Source: Pseudomonas cavernicola
GTDB taxonomy: Bacteria > Pseudomonadota > Gammaproteobacteria > Pseudomonadales > Pseudomonadaceae
Reading direction: 5' to 3'
Length of the DNA: 64,000 nucleotides
Assembly (NCBI RefSeq): GCF_003596405.1
Contig: NZ_QYUR01000002.1
Location: forward strand, 124,001-188,000
Shown: in pieces, positions 18,927-28,987 of the stretch
Position numbering within the stretch: position 1 is the first letter of the stretch
Layout of the letters: each line of letters starts with the position of its first letter
Notes under the pieces: model-generated
Told to the model about the DNA's origin: nothing
The model's database searches: none
Seen by the model: only the letters and a program-made list of their open reading frames with translations
Position numbers and translations under genes: made by a program

Positions 18927-18959
18927 GTCAGCGCCTACATCAGCGCCAATCCGGCAGCC

Positions 18960-20990
18960 TCAGACGCGGAATGCGCTGATCAGCTGCTTCAGGTGCGCGA
19001 CCTGCCCAGACAGCTCGCGACTGGCCTGCTCGGTCTGGCTGGCGCCCTCTGCGGTACGCTCACCCGCCAGGTTGATCTCGACGATGTTCTGGTCGATATC
19101 GTGGGCCACCGCCGTCTGCTGCTCGGCGGCTGCGGCGATCTGCTGGTTTTGGTCGACTATCATGCCCACCGAACCAAGGATGTTCTCCAGCGCCTGCTGC
19201 ACTTTGCCCGACTCGGCGACAGTGCCATCGGCCATCTGGTGGCTGGTGTGCATGGTTTTCACCGCCGCGCCAACCCCTCCCTGCAGCTTGGCGATCATCT
19301 TCTCGATCTCTTCGGTCGACTGCTGGGTACGCTTGGCCAGGTTGCGCACTTCGTCGGCCACCACGGCGAAACCGCGGCCCTGCTCGCCGGCACGCGCCGC
19401 TTCGATCGCCGCGTTGAGCGCCAGCAGGTTGGTTTGCTCGGCGATGCCCTTGATCACATCCAACACTTGGCTGATCGAGGCGCTATCGCTCGCCAACTGA
19501 TTGATTACCACCACCGACTGGTCGATCTCGCCCGCCAACCGCTGGATGCTGCCGACCTGGAACTCCACCAGCGCCCGGCCACTGACCGTTTCCTGATTCA
19601 CGTTCTGCGCACTGTCCACCGCCGCGGCGGCGCTACGCGCCACTTCCTGGGCCGTAGCGGACATTTCGTTCATCGCCGTCGCGACCTGTTCAATCTGGCT
19701 CCGCTGCCCAGCGACCGCTTGGTTGCTCTGTGCGGAGACCGCCTCCACTCGATCAGCCTGGCGCCCGACTTCGCTTACGGTATGCCCGACGCGCTCGATC
19801 AAGTGGTGGATTTTCTGCACTGTGCCGTTGAACACCTCACCCAATTCGCCCAGCTCATCGCGACTCTGCGCCTTGAAGCTGACGGTCATATCGCCCGCCG
19901 CAACCTTGTCCATCACCAGGCCAAGATTCTTCAGCGTCGTCCGCGTGGAGACATAGAAAGCACCGTAGAGGTAGACGATCAGCAGAAACACCACCATCAG
20001 CGCGACGACCAGCAACACCACCTGTACGCGTTTTTGCTCTAGACGCTGCTGCAGCTGTTGGTCGAGGAACACCACGGCGGCATCGTTGAGCTGATAGGTT
20101 TTGTCCATCGCCGCCGTGACCTGGTCATAAAACTGCTGCCAGGGGGTGTCTAGCGTGTCGGCCATGATCACTTGGTCTTCAAACAGCGCGCTGCTGTCTT
20201 TCAGCGTTGCGCGGCTGGCGGTCGCCAAAGCGTCCAGCGCACTGCGCGCCTCCGGGCTGCCATCCAAGGCATCGCGCAGGCTAAGCCCGTATTCGGCATG
20301 CAGTTTTTCCAGCACCAAGAGCAACTCGTCGAACTTGCTGCTGGCAGATGAATTCAAGAACCCCTGGCCGAGGGAGTAGGAACCAATGGCTCGACCGCTG
20401 CTGAGCGCGGCCGTCACCTGCGGTGTCACCACCGTAACCAACTCAACCATCTGCCGCACTGCGGGTTGATTGTCCTGGCTAAGCCCAGCCTGGTTCGCCA
20501 CTACCTTGATAAACACCTGGGCATTGCCAAGCAGCTTCTCGACCATGGAAGTCTTACTCTGCAACGAAGTCTCGGCCTCAATGCCCTGCAACGCAGCGAG
20601 CATCTCGTCACGCTTGCTGTTGAACTCCTCGACCTGCTCGGGCTCGCTGACCACCGGCGCCAAGGCTTGCAGCGAACCCCTGACTTCCTTGCTCAACTGT
20701 GCGCCCCGCGCCTCCAGATCGCCGGCCTTACCCGACTGACCAATCATGGCGTTGATCTCGACCAGGTCGTTGAGGCTTTCCAAATCACGCCGCAGCTTGA
20801 GACTGGAACTCAGTAGGTCGAGACTCTCCAGCTCGGCACGGGTGCCGACGAACTGCCGATAGGAGTCGCGCACCAGATAGAAGTTGGTGACCAGCATCGG
20901 CAAGAAGAACAAGACGCTGATCAGACTAAATTTCATACCAAAACTAAGGCGATTCATCAGCGCGATGGCCGGATACAGCACGGTCTTCAC
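18960..20990 (-). CDS. Methyl-accepting chemotaxis protein
   Basis: Membrane chemoreceptor, 676 residues. A first helix near residues 20-40, a large periplasmic domain of about 275 residues, a second helix ([20 protein letters not shown], near 325) and HAMP precede the signalling domain. The conserved tip reads [20 protein letters not shown] then [13 protein letters not shown]. The gene starts with GTG and has GGAG upstream. P. aeruginosa carries a transducer gene in the same place after speC, as I recall. The ligand is unknown. Confidence 0.93.
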   Translation of the reverse strand: MKTVLYPAIALMNRLSFGMKFSLISVLFFLPMLVTNFYLVRDSYRQFVGTRAELESLDLLSSSLKLRRDLESLNDLVEINAMIGQSGKAGDLEARGAQLSKEVRGSLQALAPVVSEPEQVEEFNSKRDEMLAALQGIEAETSLQSKTSMVEKLLGNAQVFIKVVANQAGLSQDNQPAVRQMVELVTVVTPQVTAALSSGRAIGSYSLGQGFLNSSASSKFDELLLVLEKLHAEYGLSLRDALDGSPEARSALDALATASRATLKDSSALFEDQVIMADTLDTPWQQFYDQVTAAMDKTYQLNDAAVVFLDQQLQQRLEQKRVQVVLLVVALMVVFLLIVYLYGAFYVSTRTTLKNLGLVMDKVAAGDMTVSFKAQSRDELGELGEVFNGTVQKIHHLIERVGHTVSEVGRQADRVEAVSAQSNQAVAGQRSQIEQVATAMNEMSATAQEVARSAAAAVDSAQNVNQETVSGRALVEFQVGSIQRLAGEIDQSVVVINQLASDSASISQVLDVIKGIAEQTNLLALNAAIEAARAGEQGRGFAVVADEVRNLAKRTQQSTEEIEKMIAKLQGGVGAAVKTMHTSHQMADGTVAESGKVQQALENILGSVGMIVDQNQQIAAAAEQQTAVAHDIDQNIVEINLAGERTAEGASQTEQASRELSGQVAHLKQLISAFRV

Positions 20991-21210
20991 AAGACGTCTC
21001 CTGTTCGCATTATTGTTATGTGTCGTCGCAGAGACGGACGGGTAAGAATCACACGTGGCAGCCGTTCCATCCCGATGGGCCGTCCTGAGTCGCTAGAATC
21101 AGAACGACAACTACAGGCAGTTCAATGTAAGAAAAGTCCCAAAAAACCGTCAGAGCGCGGAGTCCTGTATACCTGATATCGACTCAGCCCTCTGTAACTT
21201 AAGGTTAAGA

Positions 21211-22101
21211 ATGAATCGATCATTGCGGTTCGGTATCGATCTGGGTGGCACCAAGATCGAAATTGTCGCCCTGGAAAATAATCAGCCGGTCCATCGCCGC
21301 CGGCTACCCACCCCGCAAGGTGACTATGCCGCCACCCTGGCTGCAATTGCCGCTCTGGTGGCCCAGGCCGAGCATGAGTTGGGCGCCAGCGGCAGTGTTG
21401 GAGTGGGCATTCCGGGGATCCGCTCGCCGGATCACGGGCGGATCAAAAACGCCAACTCGATTTGCCTGATCGACCAGGACCTGCGAGGCGACCTCGAACG
21501 CTTGCTGCAACGTCCGGTGCGTCTGGCCAACGACGCCGACTGCTTCGCCCTCTCGGAGGCCAGCGACGGCGCCGGCGCAGGCGCGGCAACGGTATTCGGG
21601 GCCATTCTCGGCACCGGGGTCGGCGGTGGTGTGGTGATTAATGGCCGCTTACTCAGCGGGCCGAACGCAATTGCTGGCGAGTGGGGACACAACCCACTGC
21701 CCTGGCGCAGCCCTGCGGACGGCCCTGCCCGCCGTTGCTATTGCGGGTTGGAGGATTGCATCGAAACGTTCTTGTCTGGCCCCGGCTGGGCAGCCCGTAG
21801 CGGCATGGCGCTGGACGCCGGAGCTTTGGCGCTGGCGGCCGCGCGCGCCGACTCCGCCGCCCAGCAGGCTCTCGAACGCTATTGCGACCAGTTGGCGCGC
21901 GGACTGTCCTCGGTCATCAACCTGATCGACCCGCACGTCATCGTGTTAGGTGGCGGCTTATCGAATATCGGCGCGCTGTATGAACAGGTGCCACGGCTAT
22001 TGCCGCGCTATGTGTTTTCCGATCGGGTCAACACCCGCCTGCTGCCAGCCCAGCACGGTGACTCCAGCGGAGTACGCGGTGCAGCCTGGCTATGGGATTG
22101 A
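21211..22101 (+). CDS. ROK family sugar kinase (fructokinase/NagK-like)
   Basis: Cytoplasmic kinase of 296 residues. It has the ATP-binding start GIDLGGTKIEIVAL, the catalytic aspartate in ANDADCFALSE, GTGVGGGVV, and the ROK zinc motif spread over GEWGHNPLPW and CYCGLEDCIETFLSGPG. These features place it with Mak fructokinase and NagK; the substrate cannot be fixed from sequence. It reads opposite to the chemoreceptor gene, and an IS110 element follows within 30 bp. Confidence 0.9.
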   Translation: MNRSLRFGIDLGGTKIEIVALENNQPVHRRRLPTPQGDYAATLAAIAALVAQAEHELGASGSVGVGIPGIRSPDHGRIKNANSICLIDQDLRGDLERLLQRPVRLANDADCFALSEASDGAGAGAATVFGAILGTGVGGGVVINGRLLSGPNAIAGEWGHNPLPWRSPADGPARRCYCGLEDCIETFLSGPGWAARSGMALDAGALALAAARADSAAQQALERYCDQLARGLSSVINLIDPHVIVLGGGLSNIGALYEQVPRLLPRYVFSDRVNTRLLPAQHGDSSGVRGAAWLWD

Positions 22102-22165
22102 GGAGCCGCCCGGCAGCGGCTGGGCACGGCTAACCCAGGCAGACCCGTAGATACTCTGTTGGACG

Positions 22166-23161
22166 TCAAGCTTCAGCCAGATGGATTTTGCTGAATAGCT
22201 TGCTGGAGTCGAAGGGTTCGCCCAGTTGGATGCAGGCCCAAAGCCCGGTCAGGTACTTGCGCATGACGGCGCATACGGCCTGTATTTTCTTTTTGCCACG
22301 GCGTTGTAGGGACAGGTAGAAGGCCTTGGCGTTTGGGTCATGTCGTACCGCGCTCAGTGCCGGCATGTAGAGGGCGCTTCGTAGATAGGCATTACCCGCC
22401 TTGCTCAGCCGTGAAGCCTTATTGACGCTACTGCCCGATTGGCACAGGCGGATATCTAGCCCGGCATAGCGACTGACTTGCGGCGCCTTCAGATGCTGGG
22501 GCAGGACACTGAGTTCAGCCAGTAACGCAATAGCACTGGCAACGCCAACACCTTTGGCTGCCAGCAGATGCTGAAACTGACTGTTCAACACGGCGTCCTC
22601 GGCAATCAGGCGCTGTGCAGCGTTGCTGAGTCGCTCGATGCGCTGATCCAGCCTCTCGACCGCTTCAACTTCGTCTTCAATCAGCAGCGCCAGCGTGTCA
22701 CGTTTGGAGCGCAAGGCGTGCAGGCGGTTCTTGGCTTGTGTACGGGTCGCGGTCAGCCGATTGATTTGTCGGCCGATGTCACGCAGCGCCATACGGAGGG
22801 TATCCGGCGCAGTCCAAGGGGCTGGCGTCATCCGCTCGGCGTACTCGGCCAGGAGGGCCGCGTCTAGCGGGTCGGTCTTGCTTTGCGCCAACTTGAGTTG
22901 GGCAAAGTGGTGGAAGCTTTTGGGGTTGATGACAGACACGACGATCCCGGCCTTGCTCAAGGCAACGGCCAAGTCCAAGTAGTAAACGCCGGTGGCCTCC
23001 ATCACGACTTGGACGGCTTCTAGCGCTTTAATCCGCTCCACCGCCTGGGCGTGCCCCTCGGGCGTTTGCTGGATGTCCAGCTTGCCCCGCGTGCGACCAC
23101 CCTTTCGCCATGCCAAGACAACTGTCTTGGCACCCACATCCACACCGACAAATACGCTCAT
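22166..23161 (-). CDS. IS110 family transposase
   Basis: Recombinase of 331 residues. The N-terminal DEDD domain shows VGVDVGAKTVVLAW, VMEATGVYY and the SKTDPLDAALLAEYAE motif. The C-terminal Tnp_20 domain has KGVGVASAIALLAEL, RYAGLDIRLCQSGS and the conserved serine region KASRLSKAGNAYLRSALY. Both parts look complete. ATG 23161 has a GAG-containing site upstream; ATG 23170 is an alternative. The protein in this family works with a structured guide RNA from the element's noncoding end. Confidence 0.93.
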   Translation of the reverse strand: MSVFVGVDVGAKTVVLAWRKGGRTRGKLDIQQTPEGHAQAVERIKALEAVQVVMEATGVYYLDLAVALSKAGIVVSVINPKSFHHFAQLKLAQSKTDPLDAALLAEYAERMTPAPWTAPDTLRMALRDIGRQINRLTATRTQAKNRLHALRSKRDTLALLIEDEVEAVERLDQRIERLSNAAQRLIAEDAVLNSQFQHLLAAKGVGVASAIALLAELSVLPQHLKAPQVSRYAGLDIRLCQSGSSVNKASRLSKAGNAYLRSALYMPALSAVRHDPNAKAFYLSLQRRGKKKIQAVCAVMRKYLTGLWACIQLGEPFDSSKLFSKIHLAEA

Positions 23162-23170
23162 TGTTTTCAT

Positions 23171-23399
23171 CTCGCCCGGCATTTGAGCAACAATAGCTAC
23201 CGGTTCCCCGACCTCGCACTTCTTGCCGCTGCAACCTTGTGATGCGAAGTCCACCTCAATGAGCTGGCTTCCGGATACTCCACGCGGTGGGCAATGAGGC
23301 GGGGGGCCAATCTACGGACGAGGTTGAGTGTGAACTCACCTCCAGGTTGGAACGGCCTCCCCAGTAACTGCTTCTCTGCGTCAAGCGCAGGGCCTGAAA
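23171..23399 (-). ncRNA. Candidate bridge RNA region of the IS110 element
   Basis: The noncoding stretch upstream of the transposase is much longer than the downstream one, as in the IS110 subgroup where the bridge RNA is encoded before the gene. Short stems are visible, such as CTGCGTCAAGCGCAG near 23376. Location and existence are inferred from family knowledge; exact ends are not defined. Confidence 0.35.
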
Positions 23400-23429
23400 G
23401 GCTAACCCGGTTGACGGAAAACAACATAC

Positions 23430-23464
23430 AAGGGTGGATTAGCCGCACCGCGGCGTAATCCACC
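23430..23464. repeat. Single REP, family A
   Basis: AGGGTGGATTAGCCGCACCG and its hairpin partner lie 21 bp beyond the proposed IS110 end and 44 bp before the ampE stop. Confidence 0.8.
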
Positions 23465-23507
23465 GGAGCCATTGCAAGGTGCCACCTTCAGCGGCAACCC
23501 AGAGTCC

Positions 23508-24344
23508 CTAAAGCAACAGCGTCCACACGGCAAGGCCGGCATACCACAGCACCGCGGCGCGCACCAGCAACTGCCAGAGCCCGTCCAGGCTAGCGACGCC
23601 AGCCTCACCCAAAATCGGCTCGGCCACCTCACCCGCCGCACGCCCGGCCTGCACCACCAACTGCGCGGCGGAAATATCCCAGTTCAGCAGTTCATGCAAT
23701 AACCCCCGGCTGACCGCGACAAAATTGCCCACCAACGCAAAGCTCGCCGCTAGCAGCCGCACCGGCAGCCAGTCGAAGGCGTGTCGCCACTGCACTGCGC
23801 GCTCCCGCACGATCGGCTGCTCGGCATGCTCAGTCATCAACGCCAGTAGCCGATAGGCCAACGCCGCCACTGGCCCGAGCAGGGCGTACCAGAAGATCAC
23901 CGCGAAGAAACTCTGATAGCCCTGCCAAAGCAGATAGTTCTGCACCTGCGGCAATAGGGCATTGCCCTCCTCGGCCTGTAGCGCCAGATCGCGGCGAGCG
24001 ACCAGATAAGCCGCCTCCGCATCGCCGCGCCGCCAACTGTCGCGGAAGGGGCCGAGAGCCGCCAGCGGATCGCCGCGCCCCAAGCTATAGACCAATACCA
24101 GCAGATGCACCGGCAAGGCCAGCCAGCCATAAGCCAACGGCTCGAGCAGAGTCAGCAGCAAGGCCAGGGCCACCAGCGGCAGCAGCACCAGCACCAGCAC
24201 CGCCAACCAGGGGCTCTCGATGAAGTCCGACTGCCGCTCGACCCACGCCAGCAGACGCAGCCAGGGGCCATCCTGCTGGATCTTGGCCCGCCAGGCCGAG
24301 AACTTCTCTACCCACAGCACCAACAGCAGCACCAGAAAGCTCAT
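23508..24344 (-). CDS. ampE: AmpE-like membrane protein
   Basis: Inner-membrane protein of 278 residues with about four hydrophobic segments (near residues 40-60, 65-85, 145-170 and 255-278). The start MSFLVLLLVLWVEKFSAWR, GRGDPLAALGPF and RHAFDWLPVRLLAASFALVG agree with AmpE of Pseudomonas. It lies 12 bp after ampD, as in the ampDE operon. AmpE is linked to beta-lactamase signalling, but its reaction is not settled. The IS110 element sits downstream, so the gene is intact. Confidence 0.9.
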   Translation of the reverse strand: MSFLVLLLVLWVEKFSAWRAKIQQDGPWLRLLAWVERQSDFIESPWLAVLVLVLLPLVALALLLTLLEPLAYGWLALPVHLLVLVYSLGRGDPLAALGPFRDSWRRGDAEAAYLVARRDLALQAEEGNALLPQVQNYLLWQGYQSFFAVIFWYALLGPVAALAYRLLALMTEHAEQPIVRERAVQWRHAFDWLPVRLLAASFALVGNFVAVSRGLLHELLNWDISAAQLVVQAGRAAGEVAEPILGEAGVASLDGLWQLLVRAAVLWYAGLAVWTLLL

Positions 24345-24356
24345 TGCCCATCCTCC

Positions 24357-24905
24357 TTAATCTGTTAATGCCGCGCGCAGACGCCGCCAATCAAAAGCGG
24401 GCCCCGGATCAGTTTTGCGCCCCGGCGCAATATCGCTGTGGCCACAGATACGCTCCAAGGTGATCGCCGGATAAGCGTTGCGCAACAACAGGCTCAATTC
24501 CACCAGTGCAGCATATTGAGCCTCAGTGAAAGGCAACTCGTCAGTCCCTTCCAGCTCGATCCCGAGAGAGAAGTCATTGCAGTTCTCTCGCCCTTCGAAC
24601 AGTGAAATTCCGGCATGCCAGGCACGCTCCAGGCAGGAGACAAACTGAGTCACCGCGCCGTCACGCTCAATCAGAAAATGCGCCGACACCTGGAGCGTGG
24701 CAATTCCAGCAAAGTATGGATGCTCATCAGTCGTCAGCTTATTTTGAAAAAACTCTTGCACCTTGCCGGTACCGAACTGGCCTGGCGGCAGGCTGATGTT
24801 ATGAATCACCAGCAGGGAAACTTCCCCCTGCGGACGGGCATTGAAGTTTGGCGAGGGGCAGTGGCGAACGCCAGCACACCAACCGCTTACGGAATCCAGC
24901 TGCAT
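24357..24905 (-). CDS. ampD: 1,6-anhydro-N-acetylmuramyl-L-alanine amidase AmpD
   Basis: Cytoplasmic zinc amidase, 182 residues, that cuts anhydromuropeptides during cell-wall recycling and so keeps ampC silent. The zinc ligands are H in LLVIHNISLPP and the H and D of ICGHSDIAPGRKTDPG; the glutamate motif is SLGIELEGTDE. ATG 24905 with AAGGAG upstream gives the usual N terminus. Followed by ampE with a 12-bp gap. Confidence 0.96.
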   Translation of the reverse strand: MQLDSVSGWCAGVRHCPSPNFNARPQGEVSLLVIHNISLPPGQFGTGKVQEFFQNKLTTDEHPYFAGIATLQVSAHFLIERDGAVTQFVSCLERAWHAGISLFEGRENCNDFSLGIELEGTDELPFTEAQYAALVELSLLLRNAYPAITLERICGHSDIAPGRKTDPGPAFDWRRLRAALTD

Positions 24906-24960
24906 AAAGGCTCCTTGAACTGCCAACCACTCTAGAACAGGCCGGCGGCAGGGCCAAGCG

Positions 24961-25007
24961 CCACAAACAACAACGCCCGACAAGATGCCGGGCGTTGTTG
25001 TTTGTGG
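24961..25007. terminator. Long hairpin upstream of ampD
   Basis: CCACAAACAACAACGCCCG and its exact complement flank a 9-bp loop. The T-rich 3' arm on both strands suggests a two-way terminator. On the minus strand it would end transcripts coming from the DUF1631 gene before ampD. Confidence 0.7.
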
Positions 25008-25054
25008 CTATGCCTGAGAGCCGCAGGCATTCCACAGGCCGGACACGCCCCTCC

Positions 25055-25197
25055 GTAGGAGCGGATTTATCCGCGATGAGGCCTTCCGACCAGCGCGCCT
25101 GTAACAGCTGAAGCCCGCCCACAAAAGCTACGCAGGCTTCCTACCGTGGGATCGGCGCCATTTTCAAACTCGGCTTCGCGGATAAATCCGCTCCTAC
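25055..25197. repeat. 143-bp element, family D
   Basis: Ends GTAGGAGCGGATTTATCCGC and its complement enclose GATGAGGCCTTCCGACCA, CACAAAAGCTACGCAGG and GTGGGATCGGCGCCATTTT. A copy in the same orientation lies at 58762-58905, with clear likeness along the whole length. No gene is visible in 24906-25317. Confidence 0.9.
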
Positions 25198-25317
25198 ACA
25201 AGCCCCGCAGCCGCAGCCATTTCGCAGGCCGCCCCCCCTGAAGCGAGCTCCTACAAGAAGCTACAGCCCAACTCAATATGCAACGGGCGCATAGCTTTGT
25301 TGATCGCTAGCAATGAG

Positions 25318-27642
25318 TCAGGCGTTTTTCAGACGACGCAGATTACCGATCACCGACTCCAGAGCGCGGTCGAACAACAACGCATCATCAAGCAGGCGAA
25401 TAGCACTGCGGCGAAATTCTACGGCCAAGCCCATGCGGGTCTTTTCCAAGACTTTCATGCCGGTACGGTTCACGAAGATGTACTTGCCTGTTGGCTTGAT
25501 CACCGCCGCTAACTTGCAACGCAGCTTGTGCTCCTCGTCCTCCTGGAATTCCACCCAGCTGCCGACGCGCAGGTTGTCCACCTGTAGCAGCGCCTCATCG
25601 TCGTCGGCCAGGCTGGTCTCCGGTTCCTGCACCCGGCTTTCGCCCGGTGCCAGCAGGACGATTTCTTCAACCACCTCGACCATCGCCGGCGCATCAGCCA
25701 ACTCAGGCTCCTCAGCAGGCGGCAGCTCCAGCAGCGGCAACTCGACTCCAGCCTCTGCCAATACCTCAGCCACCTGTTCAGTAACCGGCGGCTCACTAAC
25801 CAACCGTTCAGCTTCTGGAAGCGGCCGCTTGAAGCGTTGGAATCCCTGAACATGCAGGAACTCCAGCTGGCTGAAAAATTCGCTGGTGGAGAACGGATCG
25901 AAAGCTGCGCTGGCCATTCCTTCGCGCAATTCCTTCAGCAGCCCAGGCACCAACTCCAACAAGCGCAGGCGCGCCTCCGGATCTTCGTGCGGCGCAACGC
26001 TCCAGACCAAGTCATCCATGGTCGCCAAGGCCGCCAGCCACTCTGGCGAGTCAACTCCGTGCTTGAGGCACGTCAGCATCAGCACCTTGCTCCAAGCCTC
26101 TTGCAGCAAGCGCACCACCACTTCCGGCAGAGTCCTGCCCAGCAGACGCTCATTCAGCGCCAGTTCCACTTGCCGGCGTGCCAGTTCCGCCTTGGCGCTG
26201 CCCTCTTCAGCATCACGGGTGCGCTGCTCGAGGAGTTCGCTACGCCGGCGCTCATCGCCGGTAAAGGCCAGGAAGTCCGCCAGCAGCTCGGAAAAAATCG
26301 CCGGGTCATCGACAAAATCATTCAGTAGACGTTGCACCACCTGCTCGATCTTCTGATACAGGCTGTCACGCTGGGTATTGTCGTGCTCAGCCCAACCCAA
26401 CGCCGCCGAAGCAATTTCGTTGAGCAGGCGGCGAGCCGGATGGCTACCGCGACTGAAAAAGGTCTTATCCAACACCGCCACTTTCAGCATTGGAATTTGT
26501 AAACGCCCGATCAGTGCTTTCAGCGAGTCCGGTAGCGTGCGGTCATCCAAGATGAATTCGAACAACATGGAGACCAGATTGATGACGTCCTCATCAACCT
26601 CGCCAACCACACGCGCCTTGCCACTTTTGACGCTGGCGCGGGTCAGCAGCTGCTCCAACTGCTGACGCAGATCGAAGTCATCCATGGCCGCTGGAGCGGG
26701 CGTGCGCTGCTGCAAGTGCGACAGCAAGCGCATCAGATCACCGCTGGAAATCGGTAGCGCATCAGCCGGCAGCTCGCGCCGCGGCAAGCCTGTACCGCGA
26801 ACCTGCGAGAGCAGCTCCTGAAGTACGCCGAACACCTCCTGCACGCCTTCATCAGCGTAGCTCCCGCCCTCCGAGGGCAGAGCACCGCCGCCCTCACGCC
26901 CTGAACGCGAGCCCGATGTCGGCACCTGTCCCGGCTTGCGGCGAATAGGCGCCGACTTCAGCTCCGGCAGCACACCCGCAGCAGCCAACTGCTGATTGGC
27001 CTCGGCGTAGAGTTGGTCGAGATCACTCAGTACATACTTTTCGAATAGCTTGAGAATGATCAGCTTGACCTTGATCTCCACTCCCAGACGGCTGCAGGCA
27101 TCCAGGAAAACCTCACAAAGCACCAGAGGCCCGAAAGGGTTGGACTTGTCATCCAGTTTTTTACTGACCAACGCATTCAGGCGAGTGGTCAGATGGCTTA
27201 ACGCGACACCGTCGCGGCTCTTCACCTTGGCCACCATGGAGTCCAGCGCTACCGACTCCTCCAGCTCATCGTTCTGGATCAGCGCGAGCTTGTCGAAAGA
27301 CACCGCATCCAACTGCGGCGCTTGGCCAATTTCGTATTGGTTGAGGGTGGCGAAAGACTCAAAGACTTTGTGCAGGAAGCCACGCTCGATGCTTTTGCGC
27401 TTCAAGCGCAAATCACGCATGGCCTCGAAGAAAGTGTTCTGCTCGGCATTGCTGGTCGAGCGATCGGCCATCTCGAAGAGCGTGTCGTCCGCGTTATCGA
27501 ACAGCGCTTGCAGCGCCTGCTTAAGCTGCTGAGCAGCCTTATCGCGTACCTGGATCAGCGCCACTGGCAGCCTTCCCACCGGCGGAGTTGGCGAGTGCTC
27601 AGGGGCAACCTTATTCAGGTGCACCACTTTCGCATCGGTCAT
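25318..27642 (-). CDS. DUF1631 protein, copy 1
   Basis: Protein of 774 residues of the DUF1631 family, function unknown. The N-terminal half has the family segment DDTLFEMADRSTSNAEQN and SNPFGPLVLCEVFLDACSRL; the middle has VDEDVINLVSMLFEFILDD; the C terminus has GSWVEFQEDEEHKLRCKLA and YIFVNRTGMKV, which resembles a PilZ-like barrel. Between about 240 and 340 the chain is low in complexity. ATG 27642 has GGGAG upstream. A paralogue with the same architecture starts at 43334. It sits between ampDE and nadC. Confidence 0.88.
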   Translation of the reverse strand: MTDAKVVHLNKVAPEHSPTPPVGRLPVALIQVRDKAAQQLKQALQALFDNADDTLFEMADRSTSNAEQNTFFEAMRDLRLKRKSIERGFLHKVFESFATLNQYEIGQAPQLDAVSFDKLALIQNDELEESVALDSMVAKVKSRDGVALSHLTTRLNALVSKKLDDKSNPFGPLVLCEVFLDACSRLGVEIKVKLIILKLFEKYVLSDLDQLYAEANQQLAAAGVLPELKSAPIRRKPGQVPTSGSRSGREGGGALPSEGGSYADEGVQEVFGVLQELLSQVRGTGLPRRELPADALPISSGDLMRLLSHLQQRTPAPAAMDDFDLRQQLEQLLTRASVKSGKARVVGEVDEDVINLVSMLFEFILDDRTLPDSLKALIGRLQIPMLKVAVLDKTFFSRGSHPARRLLNEIASAALGWAEHDNTQRDSLYQKIEQVVQRLLNDFVDDPAIFSELLADFLAFTGDERRRSELLEQRTRDAEEGSAKAELARRQVELALNERLLGRTLPEVVVRLLQEAWSKVLMLTCLKHGVDSPEWLAALATMDDLVWSVAPHEDPEARLRLLELVPGLLKELREGMASAAFDPFSTSEFFSQLEFLHVQGFQRFKRPLPEAERLVSEPPVTEQVAEVLAEAGVELPLLELPPAEEPELADAPAMVEVVEEIVLLAPGESRVQEPETSLADDDEALLQVDNLRVGSWVEFQEDEEHKLRCKLAAVIKPTGKYIFVNRTGMKVLEKTRMGLAVEFRRSAIRLLDDALLFDRALESVIGNLRRLKNA

Positions 27643-27753
27643 TGCAAATCTCCCGCAGACCGCCCCTCTCGGGCTTATTCGTCTGCACAACGATCAACTG
27701 AGCGTCATCCGTAACGTCAAAGGCCTGGCGTCAATATTAAGCATTTAAAAGTC

Positions 27754-27759
27754 ATTATA
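27754..27759 (-). promoter_or_regulatory. Putative -10 box of the DUF1631 gene (copy 1)
   Basis: TATAAT on the minus strand, about 110 bp before the start. A weak CTTGAAG lies at a suitable distance upstream. Confidence 0.4.
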
Positions 27760-27887
27760 GAGACCAACCCCAGCCTTCAAGCCGACTTTTCCCACAGACA
27801 TGACCCGCGTCACAGATGGACCGCATCAGCCTCCCAGCGGCTGCTCATGCACGACCGACACACTATCGGCCTCACGGAGCAGGCCGC

Positions 27888-28011
27888 GTGAAAACGTAGC
27901 GAGCGACGGTTAGACAAGGCGAAAACAGGCGAAAAAGCGCAGTTTACGTGGTGTAAATGAGCATTTTTAGCCTGTTTTTAACGCCGTATAACCGAGCGCA
28001 GTAGTTTTCAC
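27888..28011. repeat. 124-bp imperfect palindrome, family E
   Basis: Ends GTGAAAACGTAGCGAGCG and CGAGCGCAGTAGTTTTCAC are inverted, with CGGTTAGAC and GTATAACCG further in, and AGGCGAAAACAGGCG facing CCTGTTTTTAACGCC. It lies between the divergent promoters of the DUF1631 gene and nadC. It does not share the GTAGG head of the other families. One copy in the window. Confidence 0.8.
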
Positions 28012-28071
28012 TCGGTCTGAGAAAGCCCCCGGCTTGCCATCAATCACGCTGCGCCCGCCGCCGACCATCCC

Positions 28072-28077
28072 TATAAT
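28072..28077 (+). promoter_or_regulatory. Putative -10 box of nadC
   Basis: A perfect TATAAT 27 bp before the nadC start; no good -35 is seen. Confidence 0.45.
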
Positions 28078-28104
28078 TGCCCGATCTAGAGAGTGGAGCC
28101 AGCC

Positions 28105-28953
28105 ATGCCGAACCTAATCCTCGCCGACCTGAGCGCAGAAATCGAAGCCAACGTCCGCCGCGCCTTACGCGAAGATATTGGCAGCGGCGACATTACCGCC
28201 CAACTGATCCCCGCCGAACGCCTGGCCCAAGCCACCATCATCACCCGTGAAGCGGCTGTGATCTGCGGCACCGCGTGGGTCGATGCCGTGTTCCGCCAAC
28301 TCGACCCACGCGTCGCCGTGCACTGGCAAGTGAAGGATGGCGAACGCGTAGCGCCTAACCAAGCCCTCTTCCACCTGGAAGGCCCGGCCCGCGCCCTGCT
28401 CAGCGGCGAACGCAGCGCACTGAACTTCCTGCAAACCCTTTCCGGTGTCGCCACCCGCTGCCGCCACTATGCGGACCTGGTGGCAGACACCGGCGTCAAA
28501 CTGCTCGACACCCGCAAAACCCTACCCGGCCTACGCCTTGCGCAGAAATACGCCGTCACCTGCGGCGGCTGCCACAACCACCGCATCGGTCTCTACGACG
28601 CCTTCCTTATTAAGGAAAACCATATCGCTGCCTGCGGCGGCATCGCCCAAGCCGTGCAAGCCGCCCACAAAATCGCCCCTGGCAAACCGGTGGAAGTGGA
28701 AGTGGAGAGTTTGAAAGAACTGCAAGAGGCGCTGGATGCAGGCGCCGACATCATCATGCTGGACGAGCTCAGCCTGGAGGAGATGCGCACCGCCGTAAGA
28801 CTCACCGACGGCCGCGCCAAGCTCGAAGCTTCCGGCGGGATCAACGAAACCACCCTGAGAACCATTGCCGAGACAGGCGTGGACTACATCTCGATTGGCA
28901 CCCTGACCAAGGATGTCAAAGCCATCGACCTCTCCATGCGCCTCAGCCTTTGA
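28105..28953 (+). CDS. nadC: Nicotinate-nucleotide pyrophosphorylase (carboxylating)
   Basis: Quinolinate phosphoribosyltransferase, 282 residues, making nicotinate mononucleotide in de novo NAD synthesis. Motifs are [61 protein letters not shown] and the late [14 protein letters not shown] 28105 has GGAG 7 bp upstream and gives the normal length; a GTG at 28093 is less likely. The variable pilin-side island begins after it. Confidence 0.97.
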   Translation: MPNLILADLSAEIEANVRRALREDIGSGDITAQLIPAERLAQATIITREAAVICGTAWVDAVFRQLDPRVAVHWQVKDGERVAPNQALFHLEGPARALLSGERSALNFLQTLSGVATRCRHYADLVADTGVKLLDTRKTLPGLRLAQKYAVTCGGCHNHRIGLYDAFLIKENHIAACGGIAQAVQAAHKIAPGKPVEVEVESLKELQEALDAGADIIMLDELSLEEMRTAVRLTDGRAKLEASGGINETTLRTIAETGVDYISIGTLTKDVKAIDLSMRLSL

Positions 28954-28987
28954 CCGGATCATGCCGGCCAATCGGTTCGCGGTGGCG

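Larger units (their letters stand above)
22128..23408 (-). mobile_element. IS110-family insertion sequence
   Basis: A transposase gene with a short downstream flank (about 40 bp) and a long upstream noncoding stretch (about 240 bp) is bounded by a direct repeat of GGCTAACCC at 22128-22136 and 23400-23408. IS110 elements lack terminal inverted repeats, so the exact ends are inferred. GGCTAACCC also occurs in the REP families here, and relatives in Pseudomonas are known to insert in REP sequences. Confidence 0.6.
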
